From NCBI GenBank assembly GCA_003254925.1, contig QANZ01047639.1, positions 1 to 64,000 of the forward strand: a DNA stretch of 64,000 nt, given 5' to 3'. The notes under the pieces are model-generated. The model was given only the letters and a program-made list of their open reading frames with translations, was not told the origin of the DNA and searched no databases. The stretch comes from Chamaecrista fasciculata (lineage: Eukaryota > Streptophyta > Magnoliopsida > Fabales > Fabaceae). Shown here piece by piece: positions 12,293 through 25,042 of this stretch; the first letter of the stretch is position 1, and every line of letters starts with the position of its first letter. Position numbers and translations under genes: made by a program.

Positions 12293-12983
12293 AGACATAC
12301 ATACAACAGAAAAGGAGTGTTACAAACTTTTTCTCTGCTAGGGTTTCTCAAGGCTACAAGTGCAGTTTGGGAGGACCCCTCCCCCCTTTTTTCTTTCTTC
12401 TTTTTGGTTTTCTTCTCCTCATTGTAGGAGATCTCTTCCTTGTTTAGTAAAGGAAGTTTCTTCTCTCTTCTATGAGAGTATTTTGTTGTTGCTGCCTTCT
12501 TGAAATGCTTGATCTAGAACCCAGATCCGTGTTCAAGAGCTGGTGTTGGTGAAGAACTAAGTCCTCTGAGAGGATTTTCCAGATCGGGCAAAATCTGTGT
12601 AGATTCATGGTCATAGCAGTTGCAAATCAGACGGAAAAGAGATGGTGGCTTGCAGCTCCAGTGTCTTCTATGTGCATCATCTCTTGTTTCAGTTTGCTCT
12701 TTTTTTCATTGATTTGATTTTGCTTGGTAGTTCTTCTCCTATTGTTTTTTATCTGGTGATGATCTGATGGTGTCTTCCCCCTTTATGTTGCTTGGGGTAT
12801 GGCTGTGTTTTCTTCTTCTAGGAGAGTGTAGATCCTAGTTAGGATGGTCTGTTAGTTTGATCTACTAAAGCTCTCTGTATCTCCCAGTGATGACTGGTTG
12901 TATTTCTCATCTTCATGAATGAATGGTGATTCTGACAAAAAAAAANAAAAAAAAAAAAAAAAAAAAAGACATACATACAACAG
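12293..12983 (+). mobile_element. Retroposon with poly(A) tail and 17-bp target duplications
   Basis: The insert at 12310-12966 is flanked by identical 17-bp repeats 'agacatacatacaacag' (12293-12309 and 12967-12983) and ends in about 30 A (single N at 12946). These are the marks of LINE-mediated insertion on the + strand, opposite to the neighbouring LINE. The body starts with a 'ctagggtttctc' leader and a C-rich tract, and holds no long frame. It could be an internally deleted LINE or a processed RNA copy. The perfect duplications suggest a recent event. Confidence 0.8.
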
Positions 12984-13099
12984 TGTTTAATTTTTTAGTC
13001 TTGTAATAAGTTTTTATTTCTTTCAAAAAAGAGGCGTCTTCAAAGTGAATTGTGTGCCATGCATAAACAGTTTTTTACTTTCCAAAAAATTAAAAAGAA

Positions 13100-13500
13100 A
13101 TCCCTAAGCTTATCCTGTTCCGTCCAACAAATTAAATAAGTTTTTGGCAAAATATTAATTTCAATTTCATCCCCAATAAGTTTTTTTGTTTTTAATTTCA
13201 TCCCTAATATTTTATATTTTGGTCAAATTTATCATTTGACTAACTTCTTTCAATAAATTAATGACAAACTACATCATGTTTTTCAATCTGAGTTAGAATT
13301 TGACTTTCTTTTTTTATAAATTTTACATTATATATCATCATTAATCACGTAGATTCTATCGTTAATATTTGACTAAAGTAAAAGAAAAAGATAAAAATAT
13401 GAAACATTGAAGACGAAATTAACAGTAAAAAAAGATTGGAGACAAAATTAACAATTAGTATAAAGTTTGGAGATAAAATTAATGCTTTTGCCTAAATTTT
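13100..13500. repeat. Foldback repeat ('aatttcatcccc' family)
   Basis: The left part has 'ttaatttcatccctaat' and 'ttttggtcaaatttatc'. The right part holds the reverse complements ('gaagacgaaattaacag', 'ggagacaaaattaac', 'ggagataaaattaatg'). A second copy with the same arms lies at 19268-19620 in a polygalacturonase intron. Non-coding, MITE-like. Confidence 0.45.
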
Positions 13501-13699
13501 TTTATAGAATGATAAAAGAGGGTAAAATAGTAAACTTACACTACTATCATGATTTAATCCAAACAAGGAGGAGAGAATTCTCCCCTCTCCCTTTAATCTC
13601 TTCCCTTCCCTTCCCCGCCATGAATGCAAACAAACCCTTTAACTATCATGATTTGCCTTTAGGTTTAATCACCAACAAATAACGGTCTTGTGGGCCGAA

Positions 13700-14900
13700 G
13701 CACAGCCCATTATAAATACCATATCCAAATAACAAGCAACCTCTGTTCTATGTCCAAAAGAAAAAGACAACCTCTGTTACCTTTGTTGGATCCTTATCTC
13801 AATCTCATGAGGCTGTCTTTGTCATTCATCATTGAAGTTTGATGAATCCTTAACTATTAAAATTCGAGTTTTCTTAATAATATATTTTTTTATGGGATCT
13901 TAATAATATTTGAACTTTGAAGTAAGTTAACAATTTGATTTCTGAATTTTTGAATCACAGTTTAATTTACGAAAAAATTAAATAGTATACTTGTTAATCC
14001 TTGAAGTATCTAAACAGTATACAATATACTAATTAAATCATGAAATAACTAAATTGTATATTTTAATCATTCAAAACATAATTGTTGATTTACTCTAATA
14101 TTTCTATTATGACAATTATACTTTGATTAAAAGATTTTCAACATAATCAAATGCCTGTATTAATTGGTTGACGATTGATCCTATTTAATCAAGAAATTTT
14201 GAGTTCATACTTGGTAAGAGCTTTGATGTTCTTGTAGTCTTTATTTAGCTTGTATTTAATAAGATTTTTAATGATCATGAATGGGATAGTATAATCTCTG
14301 CCTCTCAGTTGGACATAAACAAGTATCAAAATCAATCAATCTCATATAAAACCTTTTTTTTTTTGGTAATTATCTCATATACAAAGTTCACAAATAGTCA
14401 AATCCTTAAATTTGAATCAAGACTAAAAAAATTTCTTTTTAATATAAAAACATATTTTCATAATTGTTTTTTGAAAAAAACTGCGTACATAGTAAAATAA
14501 ATAAAAAATGCAAATGTGTTATTACATCACTTGAATATATATGAAATATTTAATATTTTGCAATTTAACATATAAAGCTTCAATGTATTATATTTTTATA
14601 TGTATAAATAAATATTTACTATTATGAATATAGTATGAATATAATACTTTTTAATTCTCGAACTCCAATTAAGACCTCTAGAATAAAATATCATACCAGC
14701 AAATTTGATCATTCCTACATGGGATATACACTATGATATTATCATATACACATATATAAATACGACATGATAATTGCAGATAATTAATTAAAAATTAAAT
14801 AGAATATGAAGAGATATTATTAATTAATCAACAAAGCTCACAAATCACAATTAATACTTGGACAGCATGGAATATTTTTTTGCTCTACGTGCTTACTCCA
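13700..14900. other. AT-rich intergenic stretch, no gene seen
   Basis: Between the repeats at 13.6 kb and the 3' flank of the DUF761 gene there is only AT-rich DNA with poly(T) tracts. Frames such as 14309-14500 are compositional. A GA microsatellite ('tatagagagagagagag') at about 14950-14968 lies just past the end of the DUF761 gene. Confidence 0.5.
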
Positions 14901-15007
14901 ACAGTAATAACAACAATAATACAGCATGATGATCATTTCTATATATATATATAGAGAGAGAGAGAGAGATAGAAGCCTTTGTGTAGAAGGATTTTGTTGT
15001 GGTATAG

Positions 15008-15277
15008 CTAAAGGCCTCTTTTAAGCATCTGCTCATAATTCTCCATAGATTGCATCCTCTGAATCTTTAGCTGTTGCCTGAAGTTCTTGATAAATGCCTC
15101 TGCACTTGCATCTATGTCTTCCACCACCCTCCTTGGAGGCGGCTCCGGCAGCCTCTCTACCTTCTTCGTCGGAGCTCCGGATGCAGCCCCTAATTCCTTC
15201 TTCTCCCTCCTCAAATTCCCACCTTCTTCCATGTTTGCTTGCACCACCTGGTAATTATTGTATAAGCTCTTTCTCAT
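15008..15277 (-). CDS. DUF761 (cotton fibre expressed protein-like) small protein
   Basis: Single exon, 89 aa. The C-terminal third, 'DIDASAEAFIKNFRQQLKIQ' followed by an 'YEQML' tail, is the plant DUF761 motif. The rest is polar and rich in Glu/Lys/Arg with a 'LPEPPPRR' proline patch, so it is probably disordered. There is no signal peptide or membrane segment. The biochemical role of the family is unknown; such short members are plant-specific and often reported as stress- or defence-responsive. The ATG is preceded on the minus strand by an AT-rich leader and a TATATATAAAG box at about 15373-15363. From memory, Arabidopsis At1g15385, beside the glyoxalase gene At1g15380, is of this type, which fits its position here. 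Certain of the domain, function unknown. Confidence 0.85.
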   Translation of the reverse strand: MRKSLYNNYQVVQANMEEGGNLRREKKELGAASGAPTKKVERLPEPPPRRVVEDIDASAEAFIKNFRQQLKIQRMQSMENYEQMLKRGL

Positions 15278-15362
15278 TCTTCAATATCTTCTTCCCTTCT
15301 CTTTCTCTATTTATGAGCTATGTATGTATGTATGCTTCCTAAAACTCACATGTGCTTCCCTT

Positions 15363-15373
15363 TATATATATAG
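15363..15373 (-). promoter_or_regulatory. TATA box of the DUF761 gene
   Basis: On the minus strand a 'tatatatataaag' sits about 85-95 bp upstream of the ATG of the DUF761 gene, at a spacing that allows a short 5' leader. Confidence 0.5.
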
Positions 15374-15399
15374 GGAATATTTACATGTGGGGTTAATTT

Positions 15400-17640
15400 A
15401 ATTAATTTAGTTTCTAGCTAGCTGGCTACCTAATATTTGATTCTTTTTGTGATCTTTCTGCTCTTTTTGTCTAACAAAGTCGAAGATGCGGACAATTCAT
15501 GTCTATGAACATATATATATATATATATGTTTATGATATGATGAAAAGTGTGTTTCTTATCTAAGGTAGCAGAATATGCTATGTGCTAAGCTTGGTAAAT
15601 GCATGTTGCTTTGGTTACAAGAATAAGGTTAAACCAGAATCAATTTTTACTTACATATGGATCCCCTGCATGCCTTTTGAAACAGGGAAAAGGTTAATTA
15701 TATTCCTAGATTGTGATCAATTAATTGCACATTTGGAATCATCCTTTTCTTTATATATGATGATACAATCCAAATTGACGATGTAGCAGAAGAAATATTT
15801 GACCCATTCAACAAGTCAAGAAGAATATATTCGATTTTTGAAGGGTATAGAGTTAATAGGGAAAATAAATGAAATGACTCAAGACGACTCCATCTATTGT
15901 TTTTACTGACTTTGAAGTTTGAACTTTGAAGTCTCAAACCTTAGTCACCAGCCCACAAAAGTCCAAAGCAGCCATGTTTAGCCAGACAAATTAACCAACA
16001 ACTAATGCAGGTTTTGATTAATTAATTTGAGATTAGTTTAAAAGTAATAAGGAATCTTGACCTACCTAGCAATTTCAATGGCTTCCACATGTGCCTAGAC
16101 TATTTAAACAATTGGTATAGGTAGGAGGTACATTGGATGTAGATAGTGGATTAAGGTTCTTCAATCAAATTTATAAATATATGTGTTATATAATGAAGTT
16201 CCATAACCCAAGTGGCATTTAATTGTTAAGATGTAGGAAAGTAGTTTCCACGTTTAAAAACTTTTCCTTGATTTCAACGTGTTAATTACACAAACACACA
16301 CAAATTAAGGACCTTCATGAAAATTCTAGGGGGAAATGGAAACTTTATGACAATTCTAGGATCTTCATTTCCACTGATCTTGGTCATGGTATACATGCCT
16401 TGCAGACAATTTTAAATCAAGTTAGGTTTATAAAAAATGGCAAGAATCAATTAACTCTTTACCATAAAATATATATATTCATTAGAGAGAAGTTATCATG
16501 TCTCCAATTGCACATTACAGATTCCAGAAGGTTCATGGTGAAAAGTCAAGGCTTTGACAATATATATTTATATACCCAAAAAAAAAAAATACTGAGATAT
16601 CTAATTAAGTGTCCTGGGAGAGAAAATAACACCCACCCACACACACACATATATATATACACCAAAAGATAACAATCAGGCCTTTTTTAACCATCTTCCT
16701 ATATAGTTTTTGAAGGATGTCATACATGGATATGGATGTGTTTATAGTCAAATTCACCTCTGATTTTCTTCTATACCAATTGCTCTGTAGAGACTTAACA
16801 CAAGAGAAAAATCATTGAATTAGCAGACTTAACAAGATTAAAATCTTTAAATAAAGATTAAGAAAATAAAAAAATATGGGTAAAAAACTTCATCTCTCAA
16901 TAGAAAGTTGGGCTTTTCATAGAGTACTTCAAATTTATATGAATTATATATATTCTCCATCCTTACCTTACACTTAGATATCTATTCCAGTTTGATTGTA
17001 GGAAAGCAGGCTGCAGATAAGAGACCAACAACAAAAATAAGGCAAGCTTATTATATTCATATTATCAAAATTTTAGAAAAGGGATTTGAAATCCTCTTAA
17101 TTTTTCTCTTAAGTTGATTATGTGAAACCCACTTGAACAGTGGACTCCAAGGTATGAATGATCAGTTTCACACAGTATAATTTAGAGTGAAGTCAGTAAA
17201 CTAATTATTTGATCTTAAAAAGATGAAACGCTTACCAATTTAGTTCTCAAAAAATAAAATAACAAAATTTAGTCCCTCAATAGATATAATAAAAATCTCT
17301 TTAGTTTTTTTGTTATAATTTTGATTTAACAATATATATATATATGATTTTGTGACGTTAAGTATAATATCATTAGAATATAGAATCACATCAAATTTGT
17401 CATTAAATCTTCGTCAATATCTTTAACAAAGGGATCAAATTGACTATAATTACATATTTGAGGTACTAAATTTTATCATTTAATCTTTCAAGTACTCAAC
17501 TGATAAATTTATCATCTTTCAAAGACTAAATCATTAACTTACTCTGTCTATTTCATTCAATATCAAAGAGAAATTAAGAGAATTTAAATGCAGCATTTCT
17601 TGTGCATGCAGATTATCTGAAAAATATTAGAGTGTGAATA
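15400..17640. other. Intergenic region between the DUF761 and polygalacturonase genes
   Basis: No gene is supported. The region has AT repeats (15509-15528), a CA/TA microsatellite at about 16631-16662 and, at about 17215-17540, a foldback with 'aaatttagtccctcaatag' mirrored by 'tttgaggtactaaatttt'. The last part is likely 3' flank of the polygalacturonase gene. Confidence 0.45.
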
Positions 17641-17643
17641 ATC

Positions 17644-20600
17644 TCACCAGTCTTGTGGTCCAATGAAATTTTGGCAGCCTGTGGAGCAAGCAGAAGGATG
17701 AATTACACCACTAGCGTAGCCATGAGCTTCCCAACATGAAGATCTTACCATTCCTCCACAACAAGGTACGAGAAAAATGTCTTGCAGATGTAAATTCTCA
17801 CAAGGAGAGGCATCACTGCATGCAAATTTAATTGCTTGCTCTGAAGCTGAAGTTCCTCTAATATGTATGAAAGATATATGCTTCACCTTCACAGCAGAAC
17901 TCTGCAATATATATATATATATATATATATATTCCCTCATCAAAATGCACAAAAGCACTTGAAACTTTAATTACTATGCAAAAAAATCTTCTGAACTCTA
18001 AAAAGTGACGAAAGAGGAAAGACTGTATGAACTTTTGATTTTGTAAAAATAATCCGTTTTGTTAAAATTTTCATTGAAATTTGATTAAGTTTTTTGTATG
18101 CTATTAGTTGCAACAATAATTAACTCTAAGTTTGTATTAATATAAAATGTAATAACTATAATAAAATTACAAGTAAACCTGATTTCTTTTAATGAAAATT
18201 TTAACAAAATAGGTATTTTGCACAAAATCAAAACTTCATGACGTTTTTAGTTAATTTTCAAAGTTCATGGGGGTTTTTTGCAAAATAAATAATATTCAGG
18301 AGAGTTTTGTATAATTTAACGTTTAGTTTTTAACTGATATATTCCAGAAGCATCTTGCTTGGAGATTGATTGATTGAAGGGTGGAATCCCTTACCTGATT
18401 TTGACATGGATGCGAAGAATCACAGTAATACTGATCTATTTTTATTGGGTTCATCACTCTTTCCATCAGCACGTTCTTGAAAGTGATCATGGAGGCAAAA
18501 CCACCACCACCCTATTAATGCACATATAAGATAAGGTAAGCCAATCATTTCTTAATGGAAGAAACTTACTTTTTAATCTTTAAATTCGTTCCTTTGAATA
18601 TTGGAAATACATTTTTTAGTCCTTGATTTTATAAATATAAACTATTTAATTTCCATGGATAGCATTTCAGGAATAGTTGATGTTTGTGGAAAAAGAAAAT
18701 CAGAGATCAAAGAGTTAAATCTTAGTTTTTGGATAACTTGAAGGAGCAAAAGACAAGTTTTCTCTTTCTTAAAGGGTTTCTAGATAGAGAACATGTATAT
18801 AGCAAACAAGAACCTTTATATGTTTTGATTTGTTCCAAATAAAAGAAAAAAAAAAAAAAGGTTACCTGCCATGTTTTGACCCTCACCCCATTTTTAGTTT
18901 CGGAAAGGAAAGCTCCATCCACTATCACATCTTGCACAAACTCCCATGAGTTGGATTTTCCCAAGCTACCAATACTGAAGAATGAGTATTAATTTTTTTG
19001 TTTTCTTCTCAGAGCATGTTTTATGCTACACAATTCAATGTCTTTTGGAAAGAGATAAGAGTGATAGTGACTTTGACCTTATGCCATGGCCTGGACCACA
19101 AGAAATGTTCTTGATCCTGATTCTTGAAGAATTTCTGGCTATAGAAATGCAATCATCCCCTGAAGTATAAACAAAAAGTTCACTCAGGCATTTCATCAAA
19201 CAGCTCATGTGCCCAGAAACTTGTGTTCAAATTAGCTTGATAAAAAAAAACTCACATATTCCTGGGAAAACCACCTTTTTGTTCCCCTAAACTTTATATC
19301 AATTTTTAATTTCGTCACCAAAGTCTCTTTATTATTAATTTTGTCACGAATGTTTTCCATTTTGGTCGAATTTATCATCTGCACTAACTCTATCCAATGA
19401 ATAAATGACAAACTCTACTTAGTTTTCAATGAGTCGGGATTTAATCTTTTTTTCCAATAATTTTATATTATATGTCATAAACCATAGCGGATGATTCATT
19501 GGATGGAGAATTGGAACAAAAGGTAAAACAGACCAAAATATCAAACATTACAATGTGAAACTGGTCCAAATTGATAGTCAACTCAAAATTGGCCTTTAGG
19601 GATTAAAAAGTTCTTTTTCCTAGTGATAAAATTCATCAAGAAATGAATGAATGAAGCCAAGACATATATATATATATAACCTGTTTCGATTAAAATAAAA
19701 AAGTTCATTGGAGCATTTCACCAAACAGTTGATGTGCACAGACAGAAACTTGCGTCAAATTAGCATATGATAGAACAACTCAATGAATATTATAATGAAC
19801 CTGTTTTGATGATGGAATTCCTGATGGAAACAGACTTTGATGCACTGACATGGATTCCATCAGTGTTGGGACTTAAAGCAGGAGCAGAGAGTTGAAGATG
19901 GGAAGCGATGACATCAAAGCAGCGAACGAATGCCACGTGGACCTGCTGGCTGTCTAGCGTCCTCAGATTCCTCACTCTCACATTCTTGCATCTGTAGAAT
20001 GTGATGGCCTGCACAGTGCAATTTAGAAGAAGAAGAAGAAAGAGCGGAAAAACTCAAAAAAGTCATAATGTATGAGAAGGAAGTGATGATTCATCACTAT
20101 ATATATATATATATATAGTTATATATAGAGAAAACCTACTTTTTGTCCGTGAATTGTTACTAAGTCAACGATTTAATCCCTAAATTGTAAGAAACAACGA
20201 ATCAGTCCCTAAATTTTATATCACCATTAATTTTTTGGTCCCTGAATTGTAAAAAAATATGAATCAGTCCCTGAATTTCACACTACCGTCAACTTTTTGC
20301 TCCCGAATTATAAGAAAATACGAATCAATACCTGAATTTTACACCACCATCAATCTTTTGGTCACTTAGGTTGGTGTAAAATTTAGTGTTGGAGGAGTGG
20401 TCATGGACCAAAAGGTTGATGGCGGTGTAAAATTTAGAGACTGATTCGTATTTTTTTACAATTCAGGGATCAAAAAGGCTGATAGTGTTGTAAAATTTAG
20501 AGACTGATTCATATTTTCTTGCAATTCAGACACTAATTCATATTTTCTTACAACTGAGAGACTTATCACTAACAATTGAGAGACTAAAAAGTAGAATTTT

Positions 20601-23535
20601 TCTTTAATATATTTATATACTGCTCCATATTGTAAACCAACATCATCATCATCCATCACTAACCGTTGGTGCACGTCCACATGGCTGCCAGCAGAAGACA
20701 CTTTTATTAGCCCAGTGCACTCAAAGGAAATCAAAGAATTGAATCATTTGTTGAGAAAGAATGAATAGTTAAAGAGAGAAAGCCTAGGGATTCTATGCAA
20801 AATTTCTTGCACTTTTATTTTAAGTCAAGAGTTGTTATTTTAAAATATACTTTTTATTCTTAAATTTATCTCAAAATTAAATTACAATTAATCTTTGGAT
20901 AGCAGATATTGAAAATATATTTTTTGATCCTTGATTTTTTTACAAATATTTACTAGTCCTCAAGGATAACATTTCAAAGACAAAATAGTTGATGTTTATA
21001 AAACAAAACAAAAAAAAAAGTCAAAGGGTATTTTTGGTTTTATATTTTTTGCTTAGGTCTCAATTTATTTGATTGTTAGTCCCACAATGTGATATTTTTG
21101 CAAAGATATGAAACCGAAAGTGCAATAAAAAAATATATGTGGACGAAATTGAGACCTATGTAAAAGATATGAAACAAAAGATCTACCTTGATCAAAAAAG
21201 AAAACGATGACCAAAAAATATATTTATAGTAATATTCATAGATTAAATCATAATTTTAAGACAAAATCAAGTATCAAAATATAAAACTGATTAAAAAATA
21301 AATTTTAAAAATTTAAATAAATTATACCGATCAAATGATTAAATTTTCCTTTAAAAAAAAAAACAAAACATATGCAAATATAAAATAGATGAATGTAAAA
21401 GGTAATAAATATAAAATACATTTGATGGAGTGATCTTGCAGGATTTGGCCCACCATTTGTCTCCCCTTCCATTGATAGTCCCTCTGCCACCACCATCAAT
21501 GGTTAAGTGATTCATTTTTTCAAATGAAACCCATTTTGCTTTATCTAATCCTTCCCACACATCTGGATCTTTTGGTGCTACTACTGTACCTAGAATCTTC
21601 ATCACAAAGTACCTTAATTAACAGCATTAACAACATTAATTCATTCATCAAAGTAGCTAGCTACTGAGGGATTGAAATCAATGATATATATTAATTCCAT
21701 TTCTATAATTATTGATTACCATCAAAGTGAGAGCCTTAGATCGACAAGGTCCTTTGATGACTATTGGATAGATCAAATATGTTTTTCCTGATGGAAACAC
21801 AACTTTTGTTCGTCCAGGCTGACCACAAGCAATTTTCCAAGCATCCTGGAAAGCCTGCACCAAGAATTAATGCTATATATAATACTTATGAGTACAATAT
21901 ACTAATTTGATCCTTGAAAGATTACCGAGCTGACAATTTGATCTTTGAAAGAATAAAATATACAATTTAATTCCAGAAAGCTCAGAACGGTATATTAATT
22001 AATCTTTTTATAGATTAAATAATATACTATTTTAATTTTTTAGGTACTAAAATGTATGCCGTTTTGATTTTTTAAGGTCTAAATGTGTATTTTAATCTTT
22101 CCAGTTCCATGATTTTTTAAGGACCCAATTATTTACTCAATAATTAACTATAGAGATATATATTGTAGATAATTAAGTTTCAAAGCCATAAGGGTGAATG
22201 GCTCAATAAATGCATCATAAATAATGGCCTAACAAAAATACCCGGAATATTAATGGGGAGTTAAAAGACCAGTTTATATATATATGAGTAAGGAATCCTA
22301 TATATATGATAAATTATATAGCTCAAGTACTCAGCAATAATACTCATTTTAATCAGTCTTATATTGGATTATTTCCTCTCTTAAAGAATCTAGTATGGAT
22401 CATTAATTACTCTCAGCACTAGAACTCCATTCACTCACTCATGTAAAACTATAATACACAGACAATTTTTCCACTATGAAAGGCCGTGGGCAGAGTGAAA
22501 TTGTCCGAGACTTGTGGGAGGTGCAATGTAATGAGTTCTACACCAATGAAGTTGCTAGGTGTAAAGCAATAAGTAGGGGTTTATTTTTTTAACTTTTCAA
22601 TTTCAATAACTAGTTTTTGAGATGTAATTCTTCTAACAATTTATACTCGTTATAATGATATTTTTATTAAGAGAACAATTGAACCAGTGAAGAGCTATCA
22701 GAAAGAGGTTTGCCAGAGTTTCGAAATTCGAGTGAAGTGTCACATAATAGAGTTGCTAAGAACGTTGACTTTTGTAGAGGATGAAAGGTAATGAGTTTCA
22801 CATAAGAGAATTTGCTGAGTGTAAAAGTGCTAAGTCTTGAGTTTTCAATCTCAACAAATTAGCTTTCGAAGTCGAAAGACTTCTGCTTGTTAATTACAAA
22901 ATACTCAACTATCAAGTTCTTTGAAATATTATCTACACATATTTAATTAGTTACTTCAGCTATTAACTTCATAAAAAATATTCTACAATGATCCTCCTAT
23001 AAATTAAATTAAACTATTCTTATTTAATAAGGTCTTGGATTCTCCAATCTCAATAATTAATTTTTAAAGTTCAAAGACTTGTGCTCATTACAAAATATTC
23101 AACCACTAAGTTCATCAAATGAAAAGTGTTTTACGTACGGTGGTCAATTCCATGAACTATGGATCTTTAATTACTTCAACTATATATGTACTTCATCAAA
23201 ATTTTCTACCATGATCATCCTATAAACTATTCTTGCAGTTAATCTATTAATAAGAAATAGTCGAATAAATAAGTAATGTACTTAAATCAAAGAAAGTTAA
23301 TAGAATCAAGATCAAATATGACTAAAGATCTGAAAGAAACGTAGGTCATCAAATAATGTACCTTGGTATCATCATGAAAGCCATCCCCTACAGCTCCATA
23401 ATCAATAACAGAAAAAACCCCTTTAGATCCCTCAATGTAGGTGATGAGGTATGAAATTACAATTAGTAAATGTATATGGAAGAAGAACAGAACAAATGTT
23501 GAAGACGATGAACAAAATCTCATCTGGGTGCTCAT
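17644..23535 (-). CDS. Polygalacturonase (glycoside hydrolase family 28), eight exons, complete
   Basis: Exons on the minus strand: 23535-23362, 21854-21720, 21596-21420, 20008-19801, 19159-19078, 18974-18866, 18511-18395 and 17901-17644. All introns are GT-AG and phases agree, giving 419 aa. The N-terminus has a hydrophobic stretch (about residues 12-34), a likely secretory signal. The pectin-lyase fold opens 'VIDYGAVGDGFHDDT'. The GH28 motifs are intact: NTD (210-212), GDDC (232-235), GPGHGIS (253-259) and RVK (290-292). The enzyme hydrolyses alpha-1,4-galacturonan in the cell wall. It resembles the 'probable polygalacturonase At1g80170' type, fitting its place between glyoxalase-like and MASS1-like genes. 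The start was chosen at the first ATG of 'MSTQMRF', after a poorly conserved upstream in-frame stretch. Introns 1, 3, 4 and 7 are enlarged by repeats. Endo- versus exo-activity cannot be told. Confidence 0.93.
17998..18330. repeat. Foldback repeat in polygalacturonase intron 7
   Basis: 'gtatgaacttttgattttg' with 'ttgttaaaattttcattg' on the left is mirrored by 'aatgaaaattttaacaaa' and 'acaaaatcaaaacttcatg' on the right. Non-coding and MITE-like. It lies between exons 7 and 8 and would form a hairpin in the pre-mRNA. An AT repeat (about 17906-17932) follows directly by exon 8. Confidence 0.5.
19268..19620. repeat. Foldback repeat in polygalacturonase intron 4
   Basis: The left arm starts 'ggaaaaccacctttttgtt' and contains 'tttaatttcgtcaccaaag'; the right arm ends 'aaaaagttctttttcctag'. 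It shares arms with the repeat at 13100-13500. No coding capacity. Confidence 0.45.
20135..20610. repeat. Foldback element in polygalacturonase intron 3
   Basis: The left arm ('aaacctactttttgtccgtg', then repeated 'aatcagtccctaaatttta' blocks) is mirrored by 'aatttagagactgattc' blocks and a terminal 'gactaaaaagtagaattttt'. Each arm consists of three or four near-identical sub-repeats of about 60 bp. A MITE with internal tandem structure; no coding. Confidence 0.55.
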
Positions 23536-23599
23536 TATTTTTCTGTTAGAGTTAATTTGAAGAAAGAAAGACACATATAGCATATATATTATTATATAT

Positions 23600-24820
23600 A
23601 TCAATGTTGCATAAATTAATTTCTAGAAAGATATAACTTCGACTTGGTAGCTAATATAGGTGTGAAGCTTGAAATTGGTAGTGGTCATCATCACACTCCA
23701 CAGTCCACACTTTAATAATTGACTACTTATCAAACACACGTAAATAGATAAATATTGCTAGCATGCATATAATGCATATTATTACTTATGTGGTTTAGAA
23801 TTTTAGATTAGGTTAAAGTTTCATTATAACAGGATACTGACAATGTTGGCCTAATAAAAGAAACATAAGGGTCATCAGATTTGCCATAAATCCATTTTAA
23901 TTTTCTCTCATTAATTCTTTGTATGACTTTTGTCATGTTGTGACAAACTTGGTATGCATTTGCTTACATAAGTTAGTAATTAGTTACATCACGTCTATGA
24001 TTGGGTGGTTTTAATTTCCGATCCTTTGTTAAAAATAGGGCAAAGTGAAATTTATTTTTTCCAATTTTGGGTTGCTTACAAATATATAATTCTAAAAACT
24101 ATATTCTTAAGTACTTTTAAGTCTCTCTAAAAACTAGGTTATTAATTAATTTTACTCTAATAAGTCTTATCAATTATGATATTGTTTAATTTCGTATGTT
24201 ACTTTAAACATTTTCCTACTAATGTATATATTAATATGTATGTGTTACGAATTATATACTAGCTAGCTACTGTGGAAATTATATATTTTTTCCATTTTGG
24301 AGGCTTTGATCAGCACAGAGCAGTCTAGCAATCCAATATCACACTAGGCTTTGATGTATTCAGGTAGGCTCAAAGTGATTAGAAGAGCAGAATTTCCTTA
24401 CCAGGAAATAAATGCAATAACGTTTTTAAATATAAAAGGATAAAGCCACAAATTAAGGGAAAAGAGGATAAGATTATTGTGAACACATCACAACTTATCA
24501 AATCTGACTTGGGACTATTTTGAATTTCATTGGCATTATAAAAAACATATTCTCTAATTAATTAGCAAATAATTAATTAATTAATTAAAAAAACTTACTA
24601 ATCAAAATTTAGTCCAACAATTAACATAATTATAATGAGTCATTTCTATATATTGAAAATAAAATAAAATGACAAAACATTCCATCATCCCATAATTAAA
24701 TAAGTTATGTAATATCATGAAAATAAAAAAATTGAGAAAAGAATTTATTAACTTGGAATATTAGGCCAAAATTATAAATATATAAAATACTATAGGATAA
24801 CAATGTAAAAAACAATACAC
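23600..24820. other. Promoter-side flank of the polygalacturonase gene
   Basis: AT-rich DNA with no supported gene. The polygalacturonase promoter must lie in the first few hundred bases, but no single TATA box stands out among many AT runs. No repeat with clear borders was recognised. Confidence 0.4.
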
Positions 24821-24823
24821 TTA

Positions 24824-24988
24824 TTAAAAAAAGACTAAAGTCCTATTTTGGTCCCTCAGTTATTTTCGTTTCATATTGGTCCCTCAATTATCCAAAACTT
24901 GGCACAGTTGGTCCCTCAAACGTTTTCCATTTATTTTTCCATTAAAAAATTGATTTTTAACTCCAAAAAAAAAGAAATAATAACTTGG

Positions 24989-25042
<54 letters not shown>

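Noticed and set aside
6080-13640. LINE inserted into a 'gtttgtttggatt' MITE, with halves at 6080-6187 and 13556-13640
   Set aside because: The two pieces share some words in opposite orientation, but no target duplication joins them and the spacing beyond the LINE is unexplained. Too weak to claim.
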